From Collinsella sp. (GTDB taxonomy: Bacteria > Actinomycetota > Coriobacteriia > Coriobacteriales > Coriobacteriaceae), in NCBI GenBank assembly GCA_020025115.1, contig JAHHSP010000022.1, forward strand, positions 1-14,320: DNA of 14,320 nucleotides, written 5' to 3'. Below the pieces are notes generated by a model. That model was not told the origin of the DNA. It saw only the letters and a list, made by a program, of their open reading frames with translations, and did no database searches. The position numbers and the translations under genes were made by a program. Positions 12,538 through 14,320 of this stretch are shown here, one piece after another (position 1 is the first letter of the stretch; the number at the start of each line of letters is the position of its first letter).

Positions 12538-13371
12538 TTAGAACAGATCGTCGTCTTCGTAGACCGCGGTGGTCTCCTGGGGCCCGGCAGCTGCGAGCTC
12601 GGACTTGGTGTCCTTGCTGCTCGACAAGAACACGAGATAGGCGACGAGTGCGGCAAGGAACACGATGGCGATCATGGAGAGACCGGCGAAGGAGAGGAGC
12701 ACGAAACCCGCGAGGAAGAAAATCAGCTGGGCTTTGTCCTTAATCACGATGTTCATGAGCATGCCGATGCCGAGGGCGGGCAGGACGCCGCCGAGGACGG
12801 AGATGATATGCGTGACGATTTCGGGAACGCTGTTGAGCAGGGTGTCGACTACGCCCTGGCCGAAGTAGACGACCAGGAACACTGGGACGGCGCGGATGAA
12901 GAAGGTGCAGATCTGAGGGTAGACGATGTGCCACTTGGTGATGCCGCGGCCATCGTTTGCCTCCGCGGCGGCCTGGGCCTTACCGTTGAAGAAGGAGTAG
13001 AGGGCCATACGGGTGTTGTAGAAAATGAGGCCGAGGGTCTGTCCCATGAGCACGGAGAGGGTGACGGCGATTGCCGGGTCCTTGGTGGTGGCCATGGCCA
13101 ATCCGATACCTCCATAGGAGGCGTAGGTGATTTCAGAGTTGGTGGCGCCGCCGGTGGATAGGTTGGCGATGAAGACGGCCTGGACGGCGACGCCGCATAG
13201 GATGCCGGCGCTTATGTCACCGAAAACGAGGCCACACAGCAGGCCGGCGACGAGTGGCCGTCCCATCACGTAGTAGCCGCCGGACATGCCGAATAGGCAG
13301 GCGCTCTCAATGGCGCCCAGGTAGCAAAAGACGCCGCACATGATCGCAGGGAAAAGCAGGGTAAGGTCCAT
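12538..13371 (-). CDS. PTS mannose/fructose/sorbose-family IIC component
   Basis: A 277-residue polytopic membrane protein, the channel-forming partner of IID. It is almost wholly hydrophobic through about residue 255, with family features such as the first helix after a very short N-terminus, VMGRPLVAGLLCGLVFGD (35-52), QAVFIANLSTGG and the later GVLPALGIGMLMNIV. The soluble C-terminal tail (about 250-277) is polar and ends in YEDDDLF. The same last five residues DDDLF end the IIA protein of this operon. ATG 13371 has AGGAGG 6-7 nt upstream. It follows the IIB gene by 30 bp. Length is normal for the family (about 250-280). Confidence 0.95.
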   Translation of the reverse strand: MDLTLLFPAIMCGVFCYLGAIESACLFGMSGGYYVMGRPLVAGLLCGLVFGDISAGILCGVAVQAVFIANLSTGGATNSEITYASYGGIGLAMATTKDPAIAVTLSVLMGQTLGLIFYNTRMALYSFFNGKAQAAAEANDGRGITKWHIVYPQICTFFIRAVPVFLVVYFGQGVVDTLLNSVPEIVTHIISVLGGVLPALGIGMLMNIVIKDKAQLIFFLAGFVLLSFAGLSMIAIVFLAALVAYLVFLSSSKDTKSELAAAGPQETTAVYEDDDLF

Positions 13372-13401
13372 GGTGTTCCTCCTAAGTCGGTGCCGATGCG
13401 A

Positions 13402-13896
13402 TTACATGGACTGGTATTTGGCCTTGAGCGTGGGCCACGCGCGGATGGCGTCGTCGGGTAGCAGCTGGAACTGAAGGTCGACACCGGCTGCTTCAAGCTC
13501 GTCGAGCGCCACGACATCCTCGTCGTTCATCATCACGGTGCTACCCATGTTTTTGGTGCCCTCGCGTGTGGCGTTGAGATTGCCGATGTTGAGTACGCTG
13601 CCGAAGTCGCCGCCGATCTTGACCAAGTCGGCGAAATTGCGGATCGAGTCCGAGATGACAAAAAAGTTCTTTGCCGAGCCGCGGGCTTTGGCAAGCGCCT
13701 CGGGACCTTGGGCGATGGTGTAAATGCCGAGCTTGAGCTTGCCTGCGGCCGCTTTGAGCACTTTGCAGCGAAGTTGGTCCGCGGCGATTTTATCGCTGAT
13801 CACCAGGATGGCATCAGCCGGCTTCACCGCGACCCACCGGGTGGTTGTCTGTCCGTGGATGACGCGGTCGTCCACACGTGCGAGTGCTATTGCCAT
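13402..13896 (-). CDS. PTS mannose/fructose/sorbose-family IIB component
   Basis: A 164-residue cytoplasmic phosphocarrier that takes phosphate from IIA and gives it to the incoming sugar. The phosphorylated residue is His14 in ARVDDRVIHGQ, the family motif. The following TTTRW corresponds to the usual (V/A)xxxW segment. Other features are ILVISDKIAADQLRCKVLKAA and the GNLNATREGTKNM stretch of the Rossmann-like core. ATG 13896 is chosen because AAGGAGA lies 6-7 nt upstream and because His14 then falls at the normal position; an earlier ATG at 13923 would add nine residues. It lies between IIA (47 bp upstream) and IIC (30 bp downstream). Confidence 0.95.
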   Translation of the reverse strand: MAIALARVDDRVIHGQTTTRWVAVKPADAILVISDKIAADQLRCKVLKAAAGKLKLGIYTIAQGPEALAKARGSAKNFFVISDSIRNFADLVKIGGDFGSVLNIGNLNATREGTKNMGSTVMMNDEDVVALDELEAAGVDLQFQLLPDDAIRAWPTLKAKYQSM

Positions 13897-13943
13897 TATG
13901 TCTCCTTCCATTGGGCGATTCATTTGGGCGAATCGCGTTGTAG

Positions 13944-14320
13944 CTAAAACAGGTCGTCGTCCGTGAGGGGCTCATCCTCGCCGGGGAAGGCCGCAGCGGT
14001 GACTCCGGAGGCTCCGGCGTTGAGCGCGAGTTCGACGGCGGCATCCAGGTCATCACTTGCCTCGGCCGCGATGCCGACCTCGATGAGCATGCCGAAGTTG
14101 AAGCCCGAGACGACGCGCAAGTGTTCGGGGTTCTCAAGGAACAGGGTGTATGCCTCGTTGTAGGGGGTCCCGCCGAGTAGATCTGCGAGGATGAGCGTGT
14201 TACCCGATTTGAGTTGGGTCTCAACCGCATTGGAAAGGTGCTCACGGAAGACGTCAACGCCATCGTCGCCCAGGCCCACGGCGATGATGGGGCTGTCGCT
14301 CGAAACCATCTTCTTATAGG
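13944..14320 (-). CDS. PTS mannose-family IIA component, cut by the window edge
   Basis: Only the C-terminal approximately 125 residues are in the window; the frame is open past position 14320 (codons for Tyr-Lys-Lys precede the ATG at 14309), and the family's N-terminal strand with the phosphorylated histidine (typically in a SHG motif near residue 10) is not present, so the true start lies outside. Seen here are the family segment ILADLLGGTPYNEA and VVSGFNFGMLIEVG. IIA receives phosphate from HPr and passes it to IIB. The protein ends in an acidic tail, GEDEPLTDDDLF, whose last five residues recur at the end of IIC. As the first PTS gene in view, the operon promoter must lie beyond the right edge. 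Confidence 0.88.
   Translation of the reverse strand, partial: YKKMVSSDSPIIAVGLGDDGVDVFREHLSNAVETQLKSGNTLILADLLGGTPYNEAYTLFLENPEHLRVVSGFNFGMLIEVGIAAEASDDLDAAVELALNAGASGVTAAAFPGEDEPLTDDDLF

Noticed and set aside
12517..13161. Plus-strand 214-codon frame opposite the PTS IIC gene
   Set aside because: Glu/Gly/His-rich mirror frame of a membrane protein, without domain or promoter.
1..14320. Mobile elements, CRISPR arrays, toxin-antitoxin or defence genes
   Set aside because: No transposase, integrase, repeat-spacer array, terminal repeats or defence-type domains were found; the two tRNA genes show no adjacent integrase or duplicated 3' end.

Overview
The window looks like chromosomal DNA from a GC-rich Gram-positive of the class Coriobacteriia, most like Collinsella. 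This rests on high G+C, Shine-Dalgarno-led genes, a small 4.5S-type SRP RNA, a mannose-family PTS operon and a large Fe-S/flavin enoate reductase of the kind common in gut anaerobes. The assignment is an inference from gene content; no database was searched.

Layout. 1-1354: glycerate kinase (+), with the probable true start at 143. 1387-1553: SRP RNA with its own promoter. 1664-2076: a 117-residue orphan (+) whose promoter carries a near-consensus Gram-positive LexA (SOS) box. 2080-2119: an AT-rich palindrome, followed by tRNA-Arg(ACG) and a strong terminator. 2369-5104 (-): cysE followed by a BaiCD/FadH-like oxidoreductase and a strong hairpin terminator. 5337-8159 (+): a DedA-family membrane protein, ilvE with a possible Ile-Leu-Val leader peptide, and pyrE ending in a textbook terminator. 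8208-8840 (+): a small lipoprotein with a TATAAT box. 8877-8908: a convergent hairpin terminator. 8935-10669 (-): a two-domain peptidoglycan-binding-like protein without signal peptide, tRNA-Gln(TTG) with terminator, and a Gph-like HAD phosphatase directly behind that terminator. 10834-14320 (-): a mannose-family PTS operon in the order IIA (cut by the window edge), IIB, IIC, IID, then a terminator-like hairpin and a GntR/HutC regulator.

How the genes work together. The PTS block is one functional unit: IIA and IIB pass phosphate to a sugar brought in by IIC/IID, and the adjacent GntR-UTRA protein is the likely local repressor. CysE (cysteine), IlvE (branched-chain amino acids) and PyrE (pyrimidines) are housekeeping biosynthesis. 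No defence system, insertion sequence, CRISPR array or prophage was seen. The most interesting signals are regulatory: the SOS box before an orphan gene, the Ile-Leu-Val mini-ORF before ilvE, a Fur/PerR-like 7-1-7 palindrome near tRNA-Arg, and a phosphatase gene with no room for a promoter behind a tRNA terminator.
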